DNA of 38,196 nucleotides from Lachnospiraceae bacterium (GTDB taxonomy: Bacteria; Bacillota; Clostridia; Lachnospirales; Lachnospiraceae): contig JAJQFO010000334.1 of the NCBI GenBank assembly GCA_021201095.1, forward strand, positions 1 through 38,196, read 5' to 3'. The notes under the pieces were generated by a model, which searched no databases, was not told the origin of the DNA, and was given only the letters and a program-made list of their open reading frames with translations. Shown one piece after another: positions 8,248 through 16,345 of the stretch (position 1 is its first letter; the number at the start of each line of letters is the position of its first letter). The position numbers were made by a program, and so were the translations under genes.

Positions 8248-9234
8248 TCACCCCAGCGCATACAGCGCCAGCAGGCACAGGAATCCGGTCACAACCGCAA
8301 ATACCGTCACAATTCTGGTCTCCGACCACCCGCAGAGCTCAAAATGATGGTGAATCGGCGCCATTTTGAAGAATCGCTTTCCGCCGGTTTTCTTGAAATA
8401 GGTCACCTGAATGATAACCGAAAGCACCTCAATCAGGTAGATCAGGCCGATGATCAGAATGAAGATCGGCAGCTTAAGCAGATACGCGCATCCCGCGACA
8501 AATCCGCCCAGCGCGAGCGATCCGGTGTCCCCCATAAAAACCTGTGCCGGATATACATTAAACAGAAGGAACCCGATCAGCGCCCCAGCCACTGCTGCGG
8601 TGATTGGCTCAATGCCGCCTCCGAGAATCATCGATGCCGCCGTAAAAAAGATGGCCACCATCAGGGTCACGCTGCTCGCCAGCCCGTCCAGTCCATCGGT
8701 AAAGTTGACTCCGTTGACCGTCCCGATGATCACAAAATAAGCCAGGGGGATCGCCAGATACTTAAAAAAGCCTCCAAACGAATCAGCCGTCAGCGTATAA
8801 CCGCCGGTAAAGGGAATGATCATCTCCAGGCAGGACTTGTCCATTACCCAGATATAGATAATAAAAATCGTGGTCACAATAATCTGCCCCAGCATCTTCT
8901 GCTTCGGATACAGCCCGTCCGACCGGCGCATCACGACCTTCAGATAGTCGTCCAGAAATCCGATCAGTCCAAATCCCAATACCAGAAACAGCACAGGGAT
9001 GATTCTCGGATATCGTCTGACATAAAACAGAGAGATCAGCGTAATGCTGATCAGCATAATCACACCGCCCATGGTCGGCGTACCGGCCTTCTGCAAATGC
9101 GACTGCACGCCTTCCTCACGCTCCGTCTGTCCTACTTTAAGCTTCCGCAGAAACGGAATCACAAAGGGGCCTAAAATCACGCTGACCGCAAACGCCGCAA
9201 ATAATGGGATAAAAATATCAGGATTCATGTTCAT
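8248..9234 (-). CDS. mraY: phospho-N-acetylmuramoyl-pentapeptide transferase
   Basis: MraY moves phospho-MurNAc-pentapeptide onto undecaprenyl phosphate to make lipid I at the inner face of the membrane. The 328-residue polytopic protein has FLDDYLK, NxxNFTDGLDGL (Mg2+ and catalytic aspartates), MGDTGSLALGG and the MraY-specific HHHFE near the C-terminus. The start ATG follows GAGGAGGAG at 7 nt; a second ATG two codons on is possible. It follows a 236-nt gap after the SpoVD-like gene that contains several hairpins but no strong promoter, so it is probably in the same transcript. Confidence 0.97.
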   Translation of the reverse strand: MNMNPDIFIPLFAAFAVSVILGPFVIPFLRKLKVGQTEREEGVQSHLQKAGTPTMGGVIMLISITLISLFYVRRYPRIIPVLFLVLGFGLIGFLDDYLKVVMRRSDGLYPKQKMLGQIIVTTIFIIYIWVMDKSCLEMIIPFTGGYTLTADSFGGFFKYLAIPLAYFVIIGTVNGVNFTDGLDGLASSVTLMVAIFFTAASMILGGGIEPITAAVAGALIGFLLFNVYPAQVFMGDTGSLALGGFVAGCAYLLKLPIFILIIGLIYLIEVLSVIIQVTYFKKTGGKRFFKMAPIHHHFELCGWSETRIVTVFAVVTGFLCLLALYALG

Positions 9235-9249
9235 ACTGTCTCTCCTCCT

Positions 9250-9330
9250 CTTATGAGTATCTCACAAGTATCGTGTTTCGTAAAACCCGGTGATTTTCCG
9301 AAACTCGTAATTTGCAGAGCGCACTCTGCA
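9250..9330 (-). other. cluster of hairpins in the leader upstream of mraY
   Basis: Three inverted repeats lie between the SpoVD-like gene and mraY: TGCAGAG/CTCTGCA (9313-9330, 4-nt loop), GTTTCG/CGAAAC (9275-9304), and CTTGTGAG/CTCATAAG on the minus strand (9250-9268). The last sits directly before the mraY Shine-Dalgarno sequence. None has a T tract, so termination is unlikely; effects on mRNA stability or translation are possible. Confidence 0.35.
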
Positions 9331-9470
9331 CAATCTATATTTTTACCATAAACCTTTTATGTTAGCAATCTAAATCTTACATTCACAGTGCTTCACGGGC
9401 ACCGATCATCCCCTCCTGGTCTCTGCCTCAGTTGAGAACCGCCGGCAGCCCTCTAACGGATCTCCGGCCG

Positions 9471-11366
9471 CTAATCATTGCTCTCTGAGGCACTCGCCTC
9501 CAGTCCCAGATAGGGAAGGATGTTTTCAAATATATCCTTCACCACTGGCGCGGCGATCGTACCGCCGTAGTAGGTTCCCTGCGGATTGTTGATCACACAC
9601 AGACAGATCACCTGCGGGTCGTCTGCAGGAGCAAAGCCAATGAAGGAAGAAATGTACCGGCCCTGTCCGCGCGGAAGAGTCTCGGAAGTGGCCGTTTTTC
9701 CTCCGATACGGTAGCCTTCTATATAAGCATTTTTGCCCGAGCCGCCGTCCACAACCTGTTCCAGAAGATAACGCATGGTTTCCGAGGTTTCCTCCGAGAG
9801 AATTCTCGTATCCTCCCCGTACTGGTAAACCTCCACCAGTGTACCATCTGCATCGCTGACACTCACCCCGAAATGAGGGGTAACCCGGATGCCGCCATTA
9901 ATAATGGAGCTCACGGTCGTGATCAGCTGAATCGGCGTGATCTGAAAGGACTGCCCAAACGAAATGGTTGCAAGCTCCACCTGTCCTACATTTTCCTCTT
10001 TGTGCATGATCGTAGCAGCCTCTCCGGGCAGGTCGATCCCCGTCTTTTCATTCAGACCAAACTGATTGAAATATTTAAAGTAATTTGCAACGCCCAGCCG
10101 CAGCCCCACCTCGATAAAAACCGGATTGCAGGAATTCTGTGCCGCCTCCAGGAAGGTCTCCGCGCCGTGCCCCGCCGTCTTGTGGCAGCGGATGCGGCGG
10201 TCGTCCACAATCTTATAGCCCGGGCAGTAAAAGGTATCGTCCAGGCTCACAACGCCCTCCTCCAGGCCCGCGGCAGCCGTGATGATTTTAAAGGTCGAGC
10301 CTGGCTCGTAGGTATCATTGATGCAGCCATTGCGCCACATCTGGTTGAGCAGATCCTGCAGTTCCTCGCCGGATACCGCCTGCGCAGCTGTCATTGCTGT
10401 ATCATCGTCTTCCTGAATGCCATTATTTTCATTTTGCTCAGCGTCAGAAACATCATCCACCATCGCTGAATCATCACCTGCATTCGCTTCCTCCGACGCA
10501 CTGCTATCAGAGTCAGCCTCATCGTAATTAATTTCCAGGAACAGCTCCGTCAGCGTGTACGGATCGTTCAGGTCAAACTCCGGCACATTCGTCATCGCCA
10601 GAATCTCGCCATTACGCGGATCCATGACCAGAATAGAAACGCTCTCCGCCTGTTTTTCCTCCAGTACCTGGTAAGCCTTCTGCTCCACATACTGCTGAAT
10701 ATTATAATCCAGACTCGTCGTCAGGTCATTCCCGGCAACCGGTTCCACCCGCGTCTCCGCCTCGTCCTCAATTTCAATCCCCCGTGCGTCCGTCAGTGTA
10801 AGAATTGTCCCAGACGTACCGGCCAGGACATCCTCATACTCCACCTCCAGCCCGATGATTCCCTGATTGTCCGAGCCTGTAAAACCCAGCACCTTCGAAG
10901 CCATACTCCCAAAGGGATACGTGCGCCGGTAATCCTCGTCGACCTTTACGCCATCCAAGCCATAAGCACGGAGCCTGTCGCCGATTTCCTTATCCACATT
11001 GGTTTTGACGCGCTCCATCGAGCTGTTCTTTTCCACCCTTGCGCGCACCGTCGCTTCATCGAGACCGAGCTCCTCACAAAGTACCTCGATTACCTTCTCG
11101 GCATCTGTGATCTGGCTGTGTATGACTGAAACCGTACAGACGGTCCGGTTATCCGCAAGGACAATCCCATTGCGGTCCAGGATTCTTCCGCGCGCGGCCT
11201 TGATCGGCCGCTCCCGCTCGTGGAGATCCTCCGCGAGCTCCATATAATAGTCCGACCGGAAGATCATCAGGTAAGAGAGCCTGCCCGCCAGAGACAGCAG
11301 GGCCGCCGCGCACCCAATATAAATCAGAAGAATTTTTCTGCGGTGAAAGGTTCGTGTTTTTTGCAT
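9471..11366 (-). CDS. spoVD: class B penicillin-binding protein, SpoVD/FtsI-like
   Basis: This is a transpeptidase that cross-links septal or spore-cortex peptidoglycan. The product (631 residues) has a basic N-terminus, one membrane anchor (about 11-35), a PBP dimerisation domain with the RGRILDRNG motif, and the transpeptidase domain with S357-TFK, S412-CN and K557-TATSE. The third motif is KTA rather than the canonical KTG. An acidic low-complexity segment of about 60 residues (273-336) is inserted just before the active-site EPGSTFK. No PASTA repeats are present. ATG 11366 has GGAG at 8 nt; an upstream in-frame ATG at 11387 has only a weak site. It is the second of two tandem class B PBPs. 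The SpoVD assignment rests on gene order and is not certain. Confidence 0.85.
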   Translation of the reverse strand: MQKTRTFHRRKILLIYIGCAAALLSLAGRLSYLMIFRSDYYMELAEDLHERERPIKAARGRILDRNGIVLADNRTVCTVSVIHSQITDAEKVIEVLCEELGLDEATVRARVEKNSSMERVKTNVDKEIGDRLRAYGLDGVKVDEDYRRTYPFGSMASKVLGFTGSDNQGIIGLEVEYEDVLAGTSGTILTLTDARGIEIEDEAETRVEPVAGNDLTTSLDYNIQQYVEQKAYQVLEEKQAESVSILVMDPRNGEILAMTNVPEFDLNDPYTLTELFLEINYDEADSDSSASEEANAGDDSAMVDDVSDAEQNENNGIQEDDDTAMTAAQAVSGEELQDLLNQMWRNGCINDTYEPGSTFKIITAAAGLEEGVVSLDDTFYCPGYKIVDDRRIRCHKTAGHGAETFLEAAQNSCNPVFIEVGLRLGVANYFKYFNQFGLNEKTGIDLPGEAATIMHKEENVGQVELATISFGQSFQITPIQLITTVSSIINGGIRVTPHFGVSVSDADGTLVEVYQYGEDTRILSEETSETMRYLLEQVVDGGSGKNAYIEGYRIGGKTATSETLPRGQGRYISSFIGFAPADDPQVICLCVINNPQGTYYGGTIAAPVVKDIFENILPYLGLEASASESND

Positions 11367-11457
11367 GGTTCCCGCTCCGTCCGGCATTGTCCAGGGTTAT
11401 CATTTCTTAAAAATATATTCCGGGAGCAAACGATTCATGCGTTCACGGTTTCGTTTT

Positions 11458-11502
11458 CATACGTACCTCGCAGCAAGTGCGAGGTACTGTCCTGAATAAT
11501 TA
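11458..11502 (-). repeat. dispersed palindromic element, copy 1
   Basis: This 45-nt element begins 3 nt after the stop codon of the FtsI-like gene. It contains a perfect 10-bp stem, GTACCTCGCA/TGCGAGGTAC, with a 5-nt loop. A second copy at 24883-24927 aligns without gaps at 34 of 45 positions. There is no T tract. Confidence 0.65.
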
Positions 11503-11505
11503 CTC

Positions 11506-13845
11506 TTATTCTTCTTCGTCTTCCTCCGGAATATCCGTCGGATCTACAGTAGTAGAACCGGAAGAGTCGGAAGACCCTTCCTCAAGCGGAGTAGCCATAT
11601 CCGGATTGCTGGCAATCTCCTCCTCTTCCTCCTCGCTGTCGTCTGTGGCTATGCTGGACACCTCGTTCATGTAGCCGTCGTAGACGGTCCCGTCCTCAGC
11701 TACATAAGCACCCGCGATCGCATTTCCATATTCATCCACGACCTCGCCGTCCACCACGCGCGCACTGTTATACAAATTGCCGTAAGAATCAAAGGCCTGG
11801 AAGGTCACAACCGAATCCACCTCAGCCACATCCTCCTCCGTCAGTCCCAGCTCAGCGAGCAGGCTGTCGGTGATCTCCTCGGTCGCTGTGATCCCCAGAT
11901 AGGGGAACAGGTCCAGAGCAATGGTCTGGAAAATTTTCTGCGCGTAGCTGCTGCTTGCCTGATTTTCTACATTCGGCTCATCAACTACCACGTAAATCAC
12001 GACCTCCGGATCGTTGATCGGCGCCGCGCCGATAAAGGATACCAGATAAAGGCCATCCGCACGCTGTTTCGTATCAGAGTCAATTTTCTCTGCCGTACCG
12101 GTCTTGCCGCCGACTCGATACCCCGGTACGCGCGCTTTCTGTCCGGTACCATCCTCCACGACACTCTCCAGATATTCCTTCAGGGTATCAGATGTGGAAG
12201 AAGAAATAATCTGCTTCAGAAGCAGTGAGGAATTATCCTTGACAATCGCCCCGTCCTCGTCGAGAATCTTATCCACTACATGCGGCTGATAATAGTATCC
12301 GCCATTGATAACCGCGGAAAAAGCCGCGATTTCCTGGATCATTGTACAGGTAAAGCCCTGTCCGAAGGAGCAGGTCGCCAGCTCAACCTCATTCATGGTA
12401 GACTGGGTATAGATCACGCCCGTAGACTCATTCGGCAGGTCAATACCTGTCTTTTTTCCAAAATTAAACAGGGACTGGTATTTGAGGAAATTAGAAACAT
12501 GCATTTTGGCCGCAATCTGCATCAGAGCGTCGTTGCAGGAATTCACCAGAGCATCCTCCAGCGTCTCCAGTCCATGCGCGCCCGGATATACATCACAGTG
12601 GATTTCCGTATCGGTAATGTATTCCCCTCCGTCGCAGGTAAAGGTATCGTCTGTCGTGATTGCACCAATTTCCAGAGCAGCCGCGATCGTGATCGGCTTA
12701 TAGGTCGAGCCAGGCTCAAAGCTGTCCGAAACGCAGAAATTTCCCCACAGATCATAGAGTGTCGTCGTGTACAGGCTGGTCTCTGTGCCATCCGCGTCAG
12801 TGGAAGCCACCGTATTTTTCATCTCTGTGATCTCAGATTCTGTGTACCAGTCGTAGATGACACTTTCCGGATCCTCCAGATCATAGCTCTGGTTCGTTGC
12901 CATCGCCAGGATTCCGCCCGTATTCGGATCCATCACTACGACGCCGACGTTCAGTGCCCCGTGCTTCGCAGTGCCGTCATCATTGTCGTCCCCATAGGTC
13001 TCATCAAACTCAGCAATGGCATCCTCCACCATTTCCTGAATATTCACATCCAGAGTCGTCACCAACGTGTACCCATTCTCCGGCGCAATCGTCTTCGTCT
13101 GATACTCGGTATCTTCATTCAGATATCCAAAAATACGCCCGTTCGTCCCCTGCAGCTGCTCATCATAATAGGCCTCCAGACCGACGATCCCGTCCCCCAG
13201 GCTGTTGGCGAAGCCGATCGTATTACTCGCGAGCGATCCCAGCGGATAGTGACGGATATATTTTTCCTCAAACCAGACACCGGTTACCAGAGAACGTTTT
13301 TCCTTCTCTTCCTTCTCCGAATCACTTAATTCCTTCGAAGAAATATCCTCATACTCATCAATGTAATCCTCGTAGGCGCTCTTTTCATCCTCGGTCAGAT
13401 ACTGTTCTTCATCCTCTGCCTTTACACTCAGGATCTGGTACTGGCTGTCCTTTGTCGCGTCGGCAGTAATCAGATTTCTCAGATAGGTTTCATCCAGTCC
13501 GAAATATTCGCTGAGCACCTCCACCGTAGGATCCAGATAATCCTCCTGGTTCTGGTTGACCGCATAGCAGTCCAGCACCAGGTTGTAGACCTTCTCGCTG
13601 TAGGCCAGCACGCGGCCGTTCGTGTCCTGGATTTCTCCTCTCCTGGCATAAAGGGTCTCGCTGTCATAATCATTCTGGGAAAGTACCTGTTTCGCGTAGC
13701 TGCTTCCTTCTGTAACATTGATCTGTACAATACGCAGCAGCAATACCACCAAACCGCACAAAACGAATGCAAATACAGCCAGCAGCTTGATTTGCATTCG
13801 TCTTGAAAATTTGCGTTCTTTTTTTACTCGACTAGCCAATTCCAT
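11506..13845 (-). CDS. ftsI: class B penicillin-binding protein, FtsI/PBP2b-like, with C-terminal repeat module
   Basis: This is the septal transpeptidase partner of FtsW. The 779-residue protein has a membrane anchor (about 18-42), a dimerisation domain starting near YARRGEIQDTNG, and a transpeptidase domain with S380-TYK, S436-CN and K581-TGTAE. The dimerisation domain carries a charged insertion (about 143-186). After the catalytic domain ends near 655, a module with DGEVVDEYGN and DGTVYDGYMN (680-728) is followed by an acidic Ser/Glu tail. The module matches the C-terminus of DivIB. The gene starts 4 nt after ftsL, implying coupling. It is larger than typical FtsI, mainly because of the insertion and tail. 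Confidence 0.9.
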   Translation of the reverse strand: MELASRVKKERKFSRRMQIKLLAVFAFVLCGLVVLLLRIVQINVTEGSSYAKQVLSQNDYDSETLYARRGEIQDTNGRVLAYSEKVYNLVLDCYAVNQNQEDYLDPTVEVLSEYFGLDETYLRNLITADATKDSQYQILSVKAEDEEQYLTEDEKSAYEDYIDEYEDISSKELSDSEKEEKEKRSLVTGVWFEEKYIRHYPLGSLASNTIGFANSLGDGIVGLEAYYDEQLQGTNGRIFGYLNEDTEYQTKTIAPENGYTLVTTLDVNIQEMVEDAIAEFDETYGDDNDDGTAKHGALNVGVVVMDPNTGGILAMATNQSYDLEDPESVIYDWYTESEITEMKNTVASTDADGTETSLYTTTLYDLWGNFCVSDSFEPGSTYKPITIAAALEIGAITTDDTFTCDGGEYITDTEIHCDVYPGAHGLETLEDALVNSCNDALMQIAAKMHVSNFLKYQSLFNFGKKTGIDLPNESTGVIYTQSTMNEVELATCSFGQGFTCTMIQEIAAFSAVINGGYYYQPHVVDKILDEDGAIVKDNSSLLLKQIISSSTSDTLKEYLESVVEDGTGQKARVPGYRVGGKTGTAEKIDSDTKQRADGLYLVSFIGAAPINDPEVVIYVVVDEPNVENQASSSYAQKIFQTIALDLFPYLGITATEEITDSLLAELGLTEEDVAEVDSVVTFQAFDSYGNLYNSARVVDGEVVDEYGNAIAGAYVAEDGTVYDGYMNEVSSIATDDSEEEEEEIASNPDMATPLEEGSSDSSGSTTVDPTDIPEEDEEE

Positions 13846-13849
13846 TCTC

Positions 13850-14407
13850 CTACTCTTCTGGAATCTCAGAATACTGTCTTACATAATCACTGTCTTCTAC
13901 CGTATAAGTCACGATCTGTGAGGTGGTAGCGAGCTGCATTCCCAGCTCATTGACTGCTATATCTTTGACATATTCCAGATCCACACTGTTCATCACGCGA
14001 TTGTACTCTGAGTCATTATCCAGAATTGCGGAGTCCAGCTCTGCCTCCAGCGCGGCCACATCCTCCTGAAGAATGGTGTTTTTTGCGCGCAGCTGCAGGA
14101 AATTGACACAGACAAATACCGTGATGACCGCAGCTATCGTAAGAAACAGCACATACGGCAGGTTCATCTGAAGCGCGCGCTCGCGGTTTCTCTGTGTAGC
14201 CGCGCTGACCTTCCTTTCAGGTTCCTGCTCAGCCGGAAATTCACGCTCCACGGGAAGCTCTCTGCCTGCCGGAAACTGGGAGACATCCAGCTGCCGTACC
14301 GCCGTACCGTCTACATAGGTGTAGACATTCTGGTTGCCGTTTTTCGTCCGCGTCTGCCCGCGCCGTCCATTCGAAGAAGTTCCCCTTGCGTATCCTGATC
14401 CTGCCAT
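13850..14407 (-). CDS. ftsL: FtsL-like division protein
   Basis: FtsL is a bitopic membrane protein that bridges DivIB/DivIC-type partners and activates FtsWI. The 185-residue product has a polar, Arg- and Glu-rich cytoplasmic region (1-80), one membrane segment (about 84-105), then a heptad-like coiled coil ([20 protein letters not shown]) and a short acidic tail. Sequence conservation in this family is low, so the call relies on topology, size and position between rsmH and ftsI. The ATG lies within the 3' end of rsmH; AGGGAGG, inside rsmH codons, serves as its ribosome-binding site. Confidence 0.85.
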   Translation of the reverse strand: MAGSGYARGTSSNGRRGQTRTKNGNQNVYTYVDGTAVRQLDVSQFPAGRELPVEREFPAEQEPERKVSAATQRNRERALQMNLPYVLFLTIAAVITVFVCVNFLQLRAKNTILQEDVAALEAELDSAILDNDSEYNRVMNSVDLEYVKDIAVNELGMQLATTSQIVTYTVEDSDYVRQYSEIPEE

Positions 14408-15348
14408 TGCTGCCTCCCTCTTTCAAAGACTCGAAGTTTTGCGCTTTTTGCTCTGTTATTTATCTCCACTTCTTCCTGTGATGGAAGAATCGGTTTGCGT
14501 GTAATCACAGTTCCTTTTGATTTTTTTCCGCATACACAGACCGGAAATTCTTTCGGGCAGGTGCATGGATTTTCCAGATACCGGAATTTGCTTTTCACAA
14601 TCCGGTCCTCCAGCGAATGAAAGGTGATCACGCAGATACGTCCGCCTTCATTCAGCAGATCCACCATATCCTCCAGAGATTCCTCCAGAACCTCCAGCTC
14701 CCGGTTCAGTTCTATACGGATAGCCTGAAATGTTTTTTTGGCCGGGTGTCCTCCTACAGCCCGCACTTTCATCGGTATCGCCGCTTTTATAACATGAATT
14801 AACTCCCCAGTTGTTTCCAGTCTTTTTCCCTTGCGGGCGATTACGATATGTCTGGCAATATTTTTTGCGAACTTTTCTTCCCCATAATCGCGGATGACGC
14901 GGTAAAGCTCCATCTCGCTGTAATCATTCACAATATCTGCCGCTGTACGGCTCTGACGCCGGTCCATCCTCATGTCGAGGGGGACGTCTTCCCGGTAAGT
15001 AAATCCTCTGTCCGCAGTGTCAAGCTGGTAAGAGGAGACCCCCAGATCCAAAACAACTCCATCTACAGATGCCACACCGAGCTTACGGAGCTCGTCCTTC
15101 ATATAGCAGAAATTACTGCGTATAATCGTCACGCGATCCCGAAACTCATCCAAACGCCGCGTGGCCGCGAGAATCGCGTCCTCATCCTGATCAATGCCGA
15201 TCAGCCTCCCTCCCCCGGTCAGCCGTCTGCATATTTCCAGAGAGTGTCCGCCGCCTCCAAGCGTGCCGTCCACATATATCCCATCTGGCTTTATCCGCAG
15301 TTCCTCAATGCACTCGTTCAGAAGTACTGATTTGTGATTAAATTCCAT
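14311..15348 (-). CDS. rsmH: 16S rRNA (cytosine-1402-N4)-methyltransferase
   Basis: RsmH (MraW) methylates N4 of C1402 in the ribosomal P site using SAM. The 345-residue product has the SAM motif [10 protein letters not shown] (27-36), [15 protein letters not shown] and the late [10 protein letters not shown] motif. A CTCP...CVC cysteine cluster follows, as in many homologues. Homologues usually end shortly after the SAKLRV segment at about 310-315 residues; here about 30 more residues are encoded in a 97-nt overlap with ftsL in another frame. The ATG follows GGGGAGG. It is the second gene of the mraZ operon. Confidence 0.95.
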   Translation of the reverse strand: MEFNHKSVLLNECIEELRIKPDGIYVDGTLGGGGHSLEICRRLTGGGRLIGIDQDEDAILAATRRLDEFRDRVTIIRSNFCYMKDELRKLGVASVDGVVLDLGVSSYQLDTADRGFTYREDVPLDMRMDRRQSRTAADIVNDYSEMELYRVIRDYGEEKFAKNIARHIVIARKGKRLETTGELIHVIKAAIPMKVRAVGGHPAKKTFQAIRIELNRELEVLEESLEDMVDLLNEGGRICVITFHSLEDRIVKSKFRYLENPCTCPKEFPVCVCGKKSKGTVITRKPILPSQEEVEINNRAKSAKLRVFERGRQQWQDQDTQGELLRMDGAGRRGRKTATRMSTPM

Positions 15349-15440
15349 ATAATCCTCCCCAGGAGGGTTCTGCCTGTCTTACGACAGTCTGTAAAATTCA
15401 AAACAGACAGCCGCAGTTCCGTTCACTGGCATACCCCGTG

Positions 15441-15872
15441 TTAAATGGTAAAATCCAAATCGGACATCTGCTCGGCGATTTCATCTACATCATCGTAAGC
15501 ATTGTATTCTACCCACGTCGCTTTATCCCAGATTTCAATACGATTCACGTTACCTGAGAGCACCACATCCTTATCCAGCTTCGCAAACTCTCTTAAGTTC
15601 TGAGGTAAGAGAATTCTCCCCTGCTTGTCCAGTTCGCATGTAGATGCGCTCCCCGTAAAGAAACGTGTGAATTTTCTGGCGTTTTTCTGTGTAAGCGGCA
15701 GTTTGCGCAGCTTTCCCTCGAAAATCTCCCACTCAGTTTTGGGAAACCCAAAGAGGCATCCGTCCAATCCCTTCGTCACAATAAATTCATCGTCTAAAAG
15801 CTCTCTGAATTTTGCCGGGATGATCAGTCTGCCTTTGGAATCAATCGTATGATTGTATTCTCCCATAAACAT
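15441..15872 (-). CDS. mraZ: transcriptional regulator MraZ
   Basis: MraZ is a ring-forming AbrB-fold DNA-binding protein that represses its own dcw operon. The product (143 residues) starts MFMGEYNHTIDSKGRL and carries the two half-domain motifs SKGRLIIPAKFR and KQGRILLPQNLR. I chose ATG 15872 because it matches the usual N-terminus and AAGG lies 9 nt upstream; ATG 15875 is equally possible. A longer in-frame extension reaching 15959 is unlikely, as it would translate the operator repeats. GTGG repeats just upstream are the expected binding sites. Confidence 0.95.
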   Translation of the reverse strand: MFMGEYNHTIDSKGRLIIPAKFRELLDDEFIVTKGLDGCLFGFPKTEWEIFEGKLRKLPLTQKNARKFTRFFTGSASTCELDKQGRILLPQNLREFAKLDKDVVLSGNVNRIEIWDKATWVEYNAYDDVDEIAEQMSDLDFTI

Positions 15873-15910
15873 CATGATACACCTTCTTGTCCGGGCCGAC
15901 CACGGAATGA

Positions 15911-15960
15911 CCTCCCACAATCCTCCATGTATCCACCACAAAGCACCACTTTCTACCACC
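15911..15960 (-). promoter_or_regulatory. probable MraZ operator repeats
   Basis: On the minus strand GTGG occurs at exact 10-nt spacing three times (complements at 15956, 15946 and 15936), with weaker variants ATGG and GTGG or TGGG continuing to 15914. E. coli MraZ is known to bind TGGG-type direct repeats with a 10-nt period, so these are probably autoregulatory boxes. They lie downstream of the promoter, within the 5' leader of mraZ. Confidence 0.75.
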
Positions 15961-15968
15961 TGAGGCTT

Positions 15969-15997
15969 ATGATACCCCAGATTTTCAGAAAAAACAA
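15969..15997 (-). promoter_or_regulatory. mraZ (dcw operon) promoter
   Basis: On the minus strand the -35 TTGTTT (15992-15997) is separated by 17 bp from the -10 TATCAT (15969-15974). The GTGG repeats begin about 9 nt after the -10, so bound MraZ would block initiation or early elongation. Confidence 0.7.
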
Positions 15998-16067
15998 GCC
16001 TAAATTTAATTTTTCCCCCATTTGTAGTATTTTTTTCGGTCAGTCACAATATCTTGTGGTAAATATG

Positions 16068-16097
16068 AAAAAAGCAGGAGGTTTTTCTGCCTCCTGC
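16068..16097 (-). terminator. terminator of the ychF-lgt-Spo0E-like transcript
   Basis: On the minus strand GCAGGAGG pairs with CCTCCTGC (8 bp, 8-nt loop) and is followed by six T. It separates the ychF-lgt unit from the mraZ promoter. Confidence 0.88.
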
Positions 16098-16189
16098 CCA
16101 TTTTGCAACGGTTCCGTTTCTTCACGGTTACCACTTTTTTCTTTTGTGCTTCCTGACTGCCGCACACGCAGTCCTGCCTCTATAGCGCT

Positions 16190-16345
16190 GCTTATGCGAC
16201 CGCAGACTCCAGATATAATCATCATCCGCTGATCGCGCTTGACAGATCCCTGGCATTGCTTATGTGGTCACAAGCTCCAGTTATAAGCATCCGCTGACCG
16301 CGCATGGCAGATCCCTGGCATTTCTTACACAGCCGCAAGCTCCAG
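16190..16345 (-). repeat. 65-68-bp tandem repeat derived from the end of the Spo0E-like gene
   Basis: About two and a half imperfect copies follow one another. Anchors CTCC (plus strand) lie at 16207, 16275 and 16340, giving periods of 68 and 65. Shared blocks on the minus strand are CTGGAGCTTG, TAAGCAATGCCAGGGATCTG and GCGCGGTCAGCGGATG. The first copy on the minus strand includes the last codons and stop of the Spo0E-like gene; later copies are non-coding. Confidence 0.75.

Noticed and set aside
7192-9174. Long plus-strand open frame (660 codons)
   Set aside because: It lies opposite murD and mraY, which have full conserved motifs; the antisense frame has low-complexity composition and no recognisable domain.
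16040-16225. Minus-strand 61-codon frame between the Spo0E-like gene and mraZ
   Set aside because: It runs through the repeat region and the terminator hairpin, has no ribosome site and no recognisable motif.
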